Shown piece by piece: positions 13,095 to 20,801 of a stretch of DNA of 36,266 bases (position 1 is the first letter of the stretch; the number at the start of each line of letters is the position of its first letter). The DNA comes from a virus. The notes below the pieces were generated by a model, which had not been told where the DNA came from, did no database searches, and saw only the letters and a program-made list of their open reading frames with translations. Position numbers and translations under genes: made by a program. The stretch covers positions 1 through 36,266 of IMG/VR virus record IMGVR_UViG_3300032278_004289; one strand, 5' to 3'.

Positions 13095-13142
13095 GTTGGC
13101 CTCCATTTGCCAAGGGGGCGAAGGGATATCCAACGCCTTGTA

Positions 13143-13176
13143 ACGTCCTAATAGGACATTTTATACGATGTCAAGC
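13143..13176 (-). promoter_or_regulatory. Leftward promoter with operator O5
   Basis: The palindrome ACGTCCTAATAGGACAT (13143-13159) lies about 50 bp upstream of the 80-aa gene start. On the minus strand TTGACA is followed 15 nt later by TATTAG, and TATAAA lies between; either can serve as -10. Binding to the palindrome would occlude both. Confidence 0.6.
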
Positions 13177-13359
13177 GATATCTGTTCCGCGCCATTTCAA
13201 GTGCCCGACCGCCCGCGCCCAAGGCATGCCGCGCACCCGGACCCGTTGGTTTCAAGCAAGATTTCGCGGGAGATTGGCCGCGCGGCGGGGTCGGGGTGGC
13301 GTTCCGTCCGTTATGGGGTTGATTTTATCTTATGCTGCAAAATCAAATGCATACACAGC
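13160..13359. other. Gap without a convincing gene, left half
   Basis: Part of the roughly 1-kb interval between the leftward operon (13094) and the small terminase (14174). A plus frame 13168-13482 is open but shows no family resemblance and its 3' part is built from the inverted repeat. I see no tRNA. The stretch ends in an A/T-richer segment around 13320-13350. Confidence 0.5.
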
Positions 13360-13459
13360 GTTCCGAGCGTTCCCGTTCCAGCGGTTGCTCACCTAGCGCG
13401 TGCGCTCGCCTGCGTGCGCGCCACAAGCGGCCAGTTGGAACGGTCGGAACGCTCGGAAC
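13360..13459. repeat. Large inverted repeat with GTTCC/GGAAC iterons
   Basis: GTTCCGAGCGTTCC (13360-13373) is exactly complementary to GGAACGCTCGGAAC (13446-13459). Both arms are extended by a further GTTCCA/TGGAAC block with a 3-nt offset. Each arm therefore holds three GTTCC units in a row. The loop is about 72 nt. Function unknown; a protein-binding cluster, replication origin or recombination site are all possible. Confidence 0.7.
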
Positions 13460-13484
13460 AGCCTTTTAATTCATTCTCTTAAGC

Positions 13485-13500
13485 GTTCTATAGATAGAAC
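13485..13500. repeat. 16-bp palindrome GTTCTAT-AG-ATAGAAC
   Basis: A perfect 7-bp inverted repeat around AG, directly after the GTTCC/GGAAC array and 12 bp before the terminase promoter. AGAAC is repeated once more just downstream (13505-13509). It may be the A/T-rich continuation of the same binding array. Confidence 0.6.
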
Positions 13501-13512
13501 AGACAGAACGGG

Positions 13513-13540
13513 TTGCGCCGAATTGTCCCAATGGGATAAG
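13513..13540 (+). promoter_or_regulatory. Rightward late promoter with operator O6
   Basis: TTGCGC (13513-13518) and GATAAG (13535-13540) are spaced 16 nt. The palindrome TTGTCCCAATGGGATAA (13523-13539) fills the spacer and forms the -10. Spacing and layout are the same as at the capsid promoter 20597-20624. It would drive the terminase-portal-scaffold unit through a leader of about 630 nt. Confidence 0.65.
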
Positions 13541-14173
13541 TCGGCGGCATGGCAAGCTCGCTGATCTCGGCTGCGAATAAACAACGGGGCGGATATGCGC
13601 CGTGCGCTGGCCAATGGGTGTCGGGCGGGCGTGGTGGGTGGCGGCTGGGAGATTTTTGGTTGCAGCTGGGGCGCTCGAGCGCGGCCTGGTCACGCGGATC
13701 GGCGCGGAAATCGCCTGATGTCGGATGCTCGGTTGTCGGATGGCGGGGGGAAAGCCGCAGAAATGCGTTGCTGCGTGGCGCCAGTCCGCTAATTGCCAAT
13801 TTTCAGACGCCGATCGGCACCCCCCCCAGCTTGGTTTTTGCCGCCGCCGGCACGCCGGGGGGGCTTCCCCCTTTTGGTCGCGCCTGTCCCCGTGACGGGG
13901 GTCGCGACCGTGCGACCGGAAATCTGGAAAATCGCCGCCCGATTGCCGTCGAGGCGGCGCCTTCGCGCCCCTTCCGGCTTGCAAGCCTGATCCGGCCCGC
14001 AAAATCGGAACGTCCGCAGTGGAAAACGGGGTCGGGGGCGACAAGCCGCGCGCAAAGCCCGATCGATCCGGCGAAAACCGGCGCAACCGGGCAGAAAGTG
14101 ACGGGTCCGGGTGATGCTGCGCACCTGCGCGAAATGGGGGGCGAAACGGCGACGCTAGGCACGGGAAATTCCC
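13541..14173. other. Structured 630-bp non-coding leader, possible cos region
   Basis: No convincing gene on either strand. A plus frame (13549-14184) is open but its composition is that of non-coding DNA. The stretch has homopolymer runs (eight C at about 13820, seven G at 13857), a G-run/C-run hairpin with T4 (13857-13875) and a larger nested hairpin (13876-13909). It lies directly before the small terminase, where cos or pac sites are usually found. Confidence 0.5.
13857..13909 (+). repeat. Two adjacent hairpins, first terminator-like
   Basis: The first hairpin is a G-run (13857-13863) and C-run (13867-13871) followed by TTTT. The second is GGTCGCG (13876-13882) paired with CGCGACC (13903-13909), enclosing CCCC/GGGG. 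Together they form a compact structured element in the terminase leader; the first could act as an attenuator. Confidence 0.55.
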
Positions 14174-14983
14174 ATGTCAACTGAACGGTCGAGCCTTGCC
14201 CGCGCGTTCGAAGCGATGGCCGAAGATGCGGGGCATATGGGCGCTGCGGTCAGTGCCGAGCAGCTTGACCTGCTGCGCGACGAGAGAGGCAAGCTGCCGG
14301 GAAATGTGTTTCAGCTGGTGCGCGAAAACGAGCGCCAGCGCGGTCCCGGACGTCCCGCAGGGTCGCGCAACCGCCGCAGCGACGATCTGGCGCGGCTGTA
14401 CCTGTCGAAATATCCCGATCCCGTGCTGGCGATGGGCGCGCTGGCCAATACGCCGCTCGACCAGTTGATCGAAACGATCCTGATCGCCGACAGCACGGTC
14501 GAGCGCGAGGAACGGCTGTTCGATCTGATCGATCGCGCCGAGGCAATGATTGCCGAGGTGATGAAAGGGCTGTCGGCGGGCGTGGTCAGCGAGGCCACGA
14601 TCGACAAGGTGACGGCGATCCTCGACCGGATTTTCGACGCGGCCAAAGCGCTGAAAATGAAACCCGGCGATCTGGCGATCAAGGCGCTGAACCTGACGCT
14701 GGCGGCGCAAAGGTCCGCAGCGGAATATATTCATTCGAAGAAACCTGTCGCGATGGACGTCACGCACCGGGTCGACGGCGTCATTCTCGCGGCGCCGATG
14801 GCGCCAGCGGGGGCGACGTTCGACCAGCGCGACGAACTGATCCGCAAGGCGGGCGAAGGCATTGCCCGCATGCTGGCCGATGGCCGGATCGATCCGGCCA
14901 TGATCGCGAATTACCGAATGGTCGACGGCCAGTTGGTCGATGCCGAATTCACCGAGGTCGATGACGACGGGGGCGACAAATGA
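14174..14983 (+). CDS. Terminase small subunit-like protein
   Basis: The 269-aa product likely recognises packaging sites on phage DNA and recruits the large subunit encoded two genes downstream. Residues about 55-80 read GPGRPAGSRNRRSDDLARLYLSKYPDPVLAMGALAN, a basic AT-hook-like GRP plus helix pattern common in small terminases. The middle is helical and Glu-rich (VEREERLFDLIDRAEAMIAEVMK) as expected for an oligomerisation core, and the C-terminus is acidic. QLDLL at residues 30-34 resembles a clamp-binding peptide. No strong ribosome site precedes the ATG at 14174. Confidence 0.75.
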   Translation: MSTERSSLARAFEAMAEDAGHMGAAVSAEQLDLLRDERGKLPGNVFQLVRENERQRGPGRPAGSRNRRSDDLARLYLSKYPDPVLAMGALANTPLDQLIETILIADSTVEREERLFDLIDRAEAMIAEVMKGLSAGVVSEATIDKVTAILDRIFDAAKALKMKPGDLAIKALNLTLAAQRSAAEYIHSKKPVAMDVTHRVDGVILAAPMAPAGATFDQRDELIRKAGEGIARMLADGRIDPAMIANYRMVDGQLVDAEFTEVDDDGGDK

Positions 14984-15258
14984 CATCGCCCGCTTCCCAC
15001 GCAAGCGTGCCGGAAAAACGGCACAGCTTCGCCGACCGGCTGCACCGAGTGATGGCACTCGACAAAGCAGGCGACCTGGTCGGGAAGGCGGTGCTGGCCG
15101 ACGCGATGGGCATGCCGGTTCGGACGCTGCGGTCGTACAGCGCCGTCGAGCGGCGCCTGCCCGACGCGGCGCTGATCGAAGCGGCGCAGGCGCTGGAGGC
15201 CAAATGTGCCGAAATATCGGCACATGCAGCGCTGCTGCGCGGGCTGGCGGCAGCATGA
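14980..15258 (+). CDS. Small HTH protein between terminase genes
   Basis: A 92-aa protein with a plausible helix-turn-helix: VGKAVLADAMGMPVRTLRSYSAVERRLPDAAL (residues 34-65), with a helical C-terminus (AAQALEAKCAEISAHAALLRGLAA). Coupled by ATGA to both terminase genes. Its place suggests a packaging-associated DNA-binding protein; the division of labour with the 269-aa protein is unclear, and it could itself be the true site-recognition subunit. Confidence 0.75.
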   Translation: MTSPASHASVPEKRHSFADRLHRVMALDKAGDLVGKAVLADAMGMPVRTLRSYSAVERRLPDAALIEAAQALEAKCAEISAHAALLRGLAAA

Positions 15259-16838
15259 GCGAGACCCAAAAGCCGCTGGTCGATCTGATGCTGCCGGTCG
15301 GGCCGGTGGCGGAAGCTTTCGTGCTCGATCAGCGGTTCATCACCGGCATCATGGGGCCGTTCGGATCGGGCAAGACGACAAGCTGCATCCTGAAAATCTT
15401 TCAGTCGCCGCATCTGCAAAACCCCGGCCCGGACGGCGTGCGGCGCGTGCGCTGGTGCGTGGTGCGCGACACCTATCAGCAGCTCGAGACCAACGTGATG
15501 AACAGCTGGTTCACCTGGTTTCCAAAGACCAAGGCGAACTGGAACGGGCGCGAGATGTGTCACCGCCTGCGGTTCGAGTATCTGCCGAACGACGGCCGGC
15601 CTGCCTATCCGATCGAAATCGAAATGTATTTCCGCGCGATGGGCGACCAGAAAGCCGAGCAGGTGCTGAAAGGCCTGGAACTGACCGGCCTGTGGCTGAA
15701 CGAAACCGACACGCTCGACAAGTCGGTGCTGCGTTTCGGCCTGCCGCGTACCGGCCGCTATCCGAGCATGAAAATGGGCGGCTGCCAGTGGAGCGGCGTG
15801 ATCTGCGACTTCAACGCGCCCGACGTCGACAACTGGACTTATGACCTTTTCGTCGACCAGACGGTGCTGAACGAAACATTGAGCCCCGAGGAAATCGACG
15901 AAATCCGCGCGCAACTCGGCCAGCGGTTCGGTATCGGCTTTCATCGCCAGCCCGGGGGGCGATCCAAAGACCCACTGCCCGAAAATCTGCGCAACCTGGA
16001 AAAGGGATATTACGAAAAGCAGCGGCTGAACATGACGGAAAGCGATGTCCGTCGTTTCATCGACAATGAATTTGGCGCGGTCCGCAACGGGCAGAAAGTA
16101 TATCCCGAATATAACGACGAATTTCATTGCGCCCGCGAGCCGTTGAAGCCGCTGCCCGGGGTGCCGGTATGCGGCGGCCTCGACGGCGGCAACACCCCGG
16201 CGATGGTATTCGGGCAGCGGCTGGCAAATGGCCAAATCCGCACGCTCGACGAACTGGTCGTGTACGCGCCGAGCAGTGACGACACGCTCGACCGGCTGGG
16301 GCCGCGCGCGTTCGGCAAGCTTGCGGGGGAAATGTGGGCCGAAAAGTTCGGGCGTTGCACCTTGGGCGAAATCTGGGGCGATCCCGCGATCTGGAACGGC
16401 GATCTGGGCGATGATCACAGCTGGATCAAGGAATTCGAAAGAGGCTGGCTGGAAGGCTGCAAAATCCGCGTGAAGGTGAAGCCCGCGCCGGTGCGCGGCA
16501 ATCGTCTGACGCCGCGGCTGGAAGCGGTGCGAACGGGTCTGGTGATCAACGCAGCGGGCGGCGCGCCTGGGCAACTGATTTCGCCAAGCTGCCGGGTGCT
16601 GCGGCGGGGTTTCAACAATGGCTATGTGATCACGCGGCGCAAGCTGTCCAACGGCGGCGGCGCATGGAAGGACGAGCCTGAAAAGAACGATTACAGCCAC
16701 GTCCACGACGCCAAGCAATATCTCGACCTGGGGCTGACGAAGCGCGGCGACGCGCTGGCGGCGGAGGATCGTGGCACGCGCAAGCCCGACCGCGCCAAGG
16801 CGCGCGTGCGGACGGCGGGCGGGTTCTGGGCAGCATGA
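15255..16838 (+). CDS. terL: Terminase large subunit
   Basis: ATP-driven packaging motor and nuclease, 527 aa. Walker A is GPFGSGKT (residues 34-41), and the Walker B-type segment is TGLWLNETD, in which E150 is catalytic but the usual preceding Asp is Asn. The C-terminal RNase H-like nuclease shows D310 (CGGLDGGNTPAMVF), D376 (EIWGDPAIW) and a final HDAKQYLD. The start is ATG 15255 in an ATGA overlap; an in-frame start at 14940 would run through the preceding gene. The Ter proteins and the portal form one cotranscribed block. Confidence 0.93.
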   Translation: MSETQKPLVDLMLPVGPVAEAFVLDQRFITGIMGPFGSGKTTSCILKIFQSPHLQNPGPDGVRRVRWCVVRDTYQQLETNVMNSWFTWFPKTKANWNGREMCHRLRFEYLPNDGRPAYPIEIEMYFRAMGDQKAEQVLKGLELTGLWLNETDTLDKSVLRFGLPRTGRYPSMKMGGCQWSGVICDFNAPDVDNWTYDLFVDQTVLNETLSPEEIDEIRAQLGQRFGIGFHRQPGGRSKDPLPENLRNLEKGYYEKQRLNMTESDVRRFIDNEFGAVRNGQKVYPEYNDEFHCAREPLKPLPGVPVCGGLDGGNTPAMVFGQRLANGQIRTLDELVVYAPSSDDTLDRLGPRAFGKLAGEMWAEKFGRCTLGEIWGDPAIWNGDLGDDHSWIKEFERGWLEGCKIRVKVKPAPVRGNRLTPRLEAVRTGLVINAAGGAPGQLISPSCRVLRRGFNNGYVITRRKLSNGGGAWKDEPEKNDYSHVHDAKQYLDLGLTKRGDALAAEDRGTRKPDRAKARVRTAGGFWAA

Positions 16839-16854
16839 CGAAAGGATCGATGTG

Positions 16855-17082
16855 ATGGCGTTTGCAATCCCCCTGATCGGACTTGCGGGCAGTGTGATCG
16901 GCAGTGCGCTGTCGAAGCCCAAGACGGTGCAGCCGGTTGCGCAGCCGCAGGCGACGCCGCGCGGCAACAGCGTGATCGCCGACGCGCTGGCCGCGCGACG
17001 CGGTACGGGCATCAACCAGGTAACGGGTGCCGGTGGCATCGAAAGCAGCACCACGGCGAAAAAATCGCTGATGGGCCAATAG
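16855..17082 (+). CDS. Small virion-associated-like protein, 75 aa
   Basis: MAFAIPLIGLAGSVIGSALSKPKTVQPVAQPQATPRG...RRGTGINQVTGAGGIES...KKSLMGQ. A hydrophobic start, a Pro/Gln linker and a C-terminal RRGT...TG.GG...KK.L.G pattern are typical of small proteins located between terminase and portal in T7-like podoviruses; I recall these as head or tail accessory proteins. The ATG at 16855 has AAAGGA 8 nt upstream. Confidence 0.7.
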   Translation: MAFAIPLIGLAGSVIGSALSKPKTVQPVAQPQATPRGNSVIADALAARRGTGINQVTGAGGIESSTTAKKSLMGQ

Positions 17083-17091
17083 GAGGTCGAA

Positions 17092-17610
17092 ATGACGGAC
17101 GAAACCATCACGGTCGAATATGATCTGGGCGAAGTGATTGCCGGTACGGTCGACGATATCGTCGCCAAGCTGGCGTCGATGACAGCTGCGGAGCTGAACG
17201 AACTCCACGAGCGCGAGGAAGCGGGCAAGAACCGCGCGACATTGCTGGCGGCGATCCACCGCGAGATCAAGGTGCGCGCGGAGCAGGACGGCGAAGACTT
17301 GCCGCCCGCCGAGACTGACGATCCTGTGTATGATGGCTGGTCGATCGATCTTCTGGGCGAGGACGAACAGCCGGTCGCGCTGCCGCCGATCGCGGTTGAT
17401 CCCGATCCTGCTGCGATCGCCAGCGACTGCAAGTTCATGCGCCAAATCGAAATCGGCGCGCACATGCCGCGAATGACGATCATCGCGGCGGTGCTGCGGC
17501 TCAACGACGCACCGCGTGCGCGCGCCGATCTGGTGTTTCCGGTGACGGCCGGCGCTGGGCAGGCGGTGACGTTTGCGGCCGGGACGTTCGCGTTCAAGCC
17601 GATCGCCTGA
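17092..17610 (+). CDS. Hypothetical phage protein with ELNELHEREEAGKNR helix motif, 172 aa
   Basis: Not assigned. An acidic N-terminus leads to VDDIVAKLASMTAAELNELHEREEAGKNRATLLAAIHREI (residues 19-58), a motif of SAP/HeH-like short helix pairs found in phage proteins. A linker is followed by a C-terminal beta-rich domain (IGAHMPRMTIIAAVLRLNDAPRARADLVFPVTAG) that could be a virion accessory domain. The ATG at 17092 is preceded by AGGAGGTCGAA, the best ribosome site in the late region. Confidence 0.7.
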   Translation: MTDETITVEYDLGEVIAGTVDDIVAKLASMTAAELNELHEREEAGKNRATLLAAIHREIKVRAEQDGEDLPPAETDDPVYDGWSIDLLGEDEQPVALPPIAVDPDPAAIASDCKFMRQIEIGAHMPRMTIIAAVLRLNDAPRARADLVFPVTAGAGQAVTFAAGTFAFKPIA

Positions 17611-17635
17611 TCGCGCCAGCATAAAGGACGGAAGC

Positions 17636-19300
17636 ATGTTCGACGCCGCGACCATCGAGCGCAACCAGGCCCGCATGCAAAGCGCGCGGTCGAATTTCGA
17701 CAGCCTGTGCGGCGAGCTCGCGGCGTTGATCATGCCCGAAGCGCGCGAGGGCTGGCACGGCACGCACTACAGCCAAGGGGTGCAGCTGACCAACCAGCAA
17801 TATGACGAATATGGCGCGCAGGCGCATGCCGACGGCACCAGCGTTTTCGAGCAATTCACGATGCCGCGCGGCCAGAAATGGCAGAAGATCAGGATTGCCA
17901 ATGATCGCATCATGGAAAGCGTAGTCAATGCCCAGTGGCTCGAAGGGCTGGAAGACCTGATTTTCATGATGCGCAACGATCCCAAATCGGGGTTCGTCAG
18001 CAACATTCACCAGTCCGCCGAAAGCCTGCTGGCATTCTGGGGGCAATCGATGTGGGTCGACAAGCGCGTTGACGACTATGGCCGCTTTGCCGGGATATCC
18101 TATCAGTCGGAGGCAGTCAGCGGCATCTGGATCGATCGCGATGCCGAAGGCAATGTGATGCGCGTGCATCGGAAGGTGCAGCTGTCGGGAGAGGCGCTGG
18201 TGCGCAAGTTCGGCGATGAAGCCCCCAAGCTGGCGCGGGAGGCGATGGCGCAGGACAAGCCGCGCCGCGACGACATGTTCGACATCATCCATGTGATCGA
18301 ACGCAATCCGAACATGATCCCCGGCCGCGCCGACATGGCGGGCAAACCGTGGATCGGCTGTTATTTCTCGGTGCGCGGCAAAGAGGTTTTCAAGACCGGC
18401 GGCTATCGCACGCTACGCCGGATCGTCAGCGTTTTCCGCCGCGCGCCGTCCGAAACCTATGGCCGCAGCAACAACATGCAGATCCTGCCAGCGCTGCGCG
18501 CGTCGCAAGTGATCATGCAGGACCGGGTGCTCGCGACCGAGCTGGCGGTCAAGCGCCCGCTGCTGTCGATGGATGATGAACTCGACCAGGGCGTGATCGA
18601 CATGTCGCCGTGGGGCGTGACCTATGGCGGGCTGGACGAAGCGGGCCGCGAAAAGCTGAAGCCGATGATGGAGATTTCCGACCTGTCGGCAGCCGGATCA
18701 TTGCACGCGGAAATCCGCCAAGTGATCGACCGCGCCAATTTCCGCGACCTGATGCAGATCAACCGCGAAATCAAGACGCATGTCAGCGTGGCACGGACGA
18801 TGGAGGAAATCGCCGAAAAGGGCACGCTGCTGTCGCCGCTGGCCCGGCAGGAACAGGAATGGTTCGCGCCGATGCTCGATGCCGAGCTCGATATCCTGTG
18901 GGAAGCGGGATGGCTGGACGACATGCCGCCCGACATCGAGCGCTGGGTTGCCGAAGGCGGCGGGTTGAACGTCGTTTACGACAATGACCTGTCGCGGATG
19001 CAGCAGGCCAATGAAGCGATCGGCTATCTTCGGACCGCCGAACAAGTCAGCAGCCTTGCCGCCGCCGCGCCGCAGGTGGTCGACATGTTCGTGCGCGAAT
19101 ATCCGCTCGAGCGCGTGATCCCGGGGCTTGGCAAGGTAAACGGCATCCCGGCGAGCTGGCGCGCGACCGACGAAGAAAAGCAGGCGATGGACGAAGCCAA
19201 GGCGCAGCAGGCGCAGGTGCAGCAATTGCTGCAGGCCGCGCCGATCATCGCCGAAACCACCAAGAACCTGGCGGCAGCGGAGGGCGCCGGTGTCGCTTGA
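17636..19300 (+). CDS. Portal (head-tail connector), podovirus type
   Basis: The dodecameric gate through which DNA enters and leaves the capsid. The 554-aa product has the layout of podoviral head-tail connector proteins: N-terminal helices (NQARMQSARSNFDSLCGELAALIMPEA), a central WxxxxxxGISYQSEAVSGIWIDRDAEGNVMRVHRKVQLS region, AETYGRSNNMQILPALRASQVIMQD and a helical barrel-like C-terminus with Gln/Ala-rich tail. The ATG at 17636 has AAAGGACGG upstream. Length is close to T7 gp8 (about 536 aa). The overlap with the next gene is 11 nt. Confidence 0.88.
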   Translation: MFDAATIERNQARMQSARSNFDSLCGELAALIMPEAREGWHGTHYSQGVQLTNQQYDEYGAQAHADGTSVFEQFTMPRGQKWQKIRIANDRIMESVVNAQWLEGLEDLIFMMRNDPKSGFVSNIHQSAESLLAFWGQSMWVDKRVDDYGRFAGISYQSEAVSGIWIDRDAEGNVMRVHRKVQLSGEALVRKFGDEAPKLAREAMAQDKPRRDDMFDIIHVIERNPNMIPGRADMAGKPWIGCYFSVRGKEVFKTGGYRTLRRIVSVFRRAPSETYGRSNNMQILPALRASQVIMQDRVLATELAVKRPLLSMDDELDQGVIDMSPWGVTYGGLDEAGREKLKPMMEISDLSAAGSLHAEIRQVIDRANFRDLMQINREIKTHVSVARTMEEIAEKGTLLSPLARQEQEWFAPMLDAELDILWEAGWLDDMPPDIERWVAEGGGLNVVYDNDLSRMQQANEAIGYLRTAEQVSSLAAAAPQVVDMFVREYPLERVIPGLGKVNGIPASWRATDEEKQAMDEAKAQQAQVQQLLQAAPIIAETTKNLAAAEGAGVA

Positions 19301-19628
19301 GCATGAAATCGCCGCGATCGAGCTGCGTGCGCGGGAAGCCCGCAAGGGCCTGATCGACCGGCTGGTCAAACGCAGAAACCGGATCGCCGCCTATCGGGCA
19401 CTGTTCGTCGGCGAGGACGGCGTGATCCGGCCTGAAGCCGTGCCCGTGCTGGCCGATCTGGCCGCGACCGCGCGGATTGGCTTCGCCGACGATGCCACGA
19501 TGACCAATGACCAATTGCGCGACCGCGCCGCCAAGCGGGCGATCGTGCTGCACCTTTTTGCCTGCATCGATCTCGACGGGCATCAACTGGCCGACCTTGG
19601 CCGCAAAATCAGGGACCATCAACCATGA
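19290..19628 (+). CDS. Bbp19-like phage protein
   Basis: A 112-aa helical protein. The segment RALFVGEDGVIRPEAVPVLADLAATARIGFAD...DRAAKRAIVLHLFACIDLD follows the pattern I associate with Bbp19-like podovirus proteins, which sit between portal and scaffold; role not established. It starts at a GTG inside the end of the portal gene and stops in an ATGA overlap with the scaffold gene. Confidence 0.7.
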   Translation: MSLEHEIAAIELRAREARKGLIDRLVKRRNRIAAYRALFVGEDGVIRPEAVPVLADLAATARIGFADDATMTNDQLRDRAAKRAIVLHLFACIDLDGHQLADLGRKIRDHQP

Positions 19629-20491
19629 CCGACGCTGCCCCCGCAAACCAAACACCGCAGACGCCGACGCCCACGCCCGCACCTTCGAGCGCGGTGATGG
19701 ATGCGATGACACCGGCGCCGAGCCCGTCGCCGACGCCGACGCCGACGCCCACCGACCGCTGGCAGGACAAGTGGCTGCCCGCCGACCTGCGCGCCGATGA
19801 AACGCTGGCGACGTACAAAGACCCCGAAAGCGCATTTCGTGCGCTGGTGGAAACCAAGGCCTGGGCGCGTGGGCGTGTCGCCATTCCGGCGGCAGGCGAC
19901 GAAGCGGCTTTTGCCGAATTCGCGAGCAAAATCCGCCCCGAAAAGGCCGAGGATTACAAGCTGGGCGACGACAAGGGGCAGGCCACGCCGCTGGCCGAGG
20001 CATTCCGAAAGACGTTCCATGACATCGGCCTGCATCCCGTGCAGGCCGAGAAGCTGAACGCCGCCTGGAACCAGCATCAGGCCGATCTGATCAGCCAGCA
20101 GCAGCAGGCGGGCAAGGACGCATTGATGGCAGTCGAAATGGAATATGGCACCAGCGGCTATAACCAGCGCCTGACCGCCGTCGAAGCGACGTTGCGCAAT
20201 CTGGGCATCGAGGCGAACGACCTGTTGCCAGCGCTCGAGCAGGCTTACGGCACCGACAAGGCGATCCGCGCGATGTTCAAACTGGCAGAAGTGACCGGCG
20301 AACTGGGCAAGGTCGACGGCGATACGGTCGCGCTCCGCATGGGCCGCATGACGAAGGCCGAGGCGCAGGCCGAGCTGGATCGCCAGAACGCCAGCAGCGA
20401 CAAGGAAATGCAAGCCAAGCTGGCCGATCCCAAATCGCCCGAATATGCGCTGCGGCGCAAGCTAATGGAGCGCCTCGCACAGCCGAATTGA
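19625..20491 (+). CDS. Capsid scaffolding protein
   Basis: Placed directly between portal and major capsid, with the features of a podoviral scaffold. The 288-aa product has a Pro/Thr/Ser-rich N-terminus (PTPTPAPSS...PSPTPTPTPTD, residues 9-44) followed by WQDKWLPADLRADETLATYKDPESAFRALVETKAWARGR, an all-helical, Gln/Ala-rich core (AEKLNAAWNQHQADLISQQQQAGKDALMA) and a basic helical C-terminus (LRRKLMERLAQPN), which in scaffolds contacts the capsid. The stop at 20491 is followed by a strong terminator, so it is the last gene of the terminase-portal unit. Confidence 0.82.
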   Translation: MTDAAPANQTPQTPTPTPAPSSAVMDAMTPAPSPSPTPTPTPTDRWQDKWLPADLRADETLATYKDPESAFRALVETKAWARGRVAIPAAGDEAAFAEFASKIRPEKAEDYKLGDDKGQATPLAEAFRKTFHDIGLHPVQAEKLNAAWNQHQADLISQQQQAGKDALMAVEMEYGTSGYNQRLTAVEATLRNLGIEANDLLPALEQAYGTDKAIRAMFKLAEVTGELGKVDGDTVALRMGRMTKAEAQAELDRQNASSDKEMQAKLADPKSPEYALRRKLMERLAQPN

Positions 20492-20539
20492 GCCAAGGCG
20501 GTCGCCACCTTGCGGGGGCAGGCGGCTTGATCGCCGAGG

Positions 20540-20578
20540 AAGGGGGCTGCGATGCGCCGTCGATCGCAGCCCCCTTTT
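20540..20578 (+). terminator. Strong intrinsic terminator after scaffold gene
   Basis: AAGGGGGCTGCGAT (20540-20553) and ATCGCAGCCCCCTT (20563-20576) are perfectly complementary over 14 bp with a 9-nt loop, followed by a U-run starting inside the stem end (TTTT at 20575-20578). It should stop most transcripts from the terminase promoter before the capsid gene. Confidence 0.85.
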
Positions 20579-20596
20579 CATGTGCGATATTCACGG

Positions 20597-20624
20597 TTGA
20601 CAGATTTTGTCCCCTGCGGATAAA
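20597..20624 (+). promoter_or_regulatory. Major capsid promoter with operator O7
   Basis: TTGACA (20597-20602, a perfect -35) and GATAAA (20619-20624) are spaced 16 nt. The palindrome TTGTCCCCTGCGGATAA (20607-20623) lies between and forms the -10. It follows the terminator by 18 bp. Confidence 0.75.
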
Positions 20625-20801
20625 AACCGCGTCATCCTTCGGCCTCACCGCGCAAGCGGACCCGGATGCTTCGGGGTAAAGTGCCCCCGCCCACGGCGCG
20701 CGACAGTGCCGAGACGGACCCGGAGCGGTGGCCGCGCCACCGGAGCCGGCCTCTCCAGTCGAAACCAAGCATCAACCCCTTGTTTTCATCTGGAGGCACG
20801 C
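20625..20801 (+). other. Leader (5' UTR) of the major capsid gene
   Basis: About 170 nt with no gene. It contains a GGTGGC-CGC-GCCACC hairpin (about 20726-20740) and C-rich stretches, and ends with TGGAGGCACGC before the ATG at 20802. An in-frame extension from 20607 is open by chance but overlaps the promoter, so it is rejected. A structured leader may stabilise the highly expressed capsid mRNA. Confidence 0.6.

Noticed and set aside
13168-13482. 104-codon plus-strand frame in the intergenic region
   Set aside because: No family resemblance; the repeated VPSVPVP and LERSERSEQ stretches come from the GTTCC/GGAAC inverted repeat; it overlaps the leftward promoter.
13549-14184. 211-codon frame before the small terminase
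   Set aside because: Gly/Arg/Ser/Pro-rich sequence typical of random high-GC frames, passes through homopolymer runs and hairpins; no ribosome site. Kept only as an alternative to the non-coding reading.
14949-17597. 882-codon minus-strand frame opposite terminase
   Set aside because: Shadow of the small and large terminase genes in high-GC DNA; the plus strand has Walker and nuclease motifs.
20607-20801. In-frame N-terminal extension of the capsid protein
   Set aside because: It would start inside the promoter/operator; the ATG at 20802 has a proper GGAGG site.
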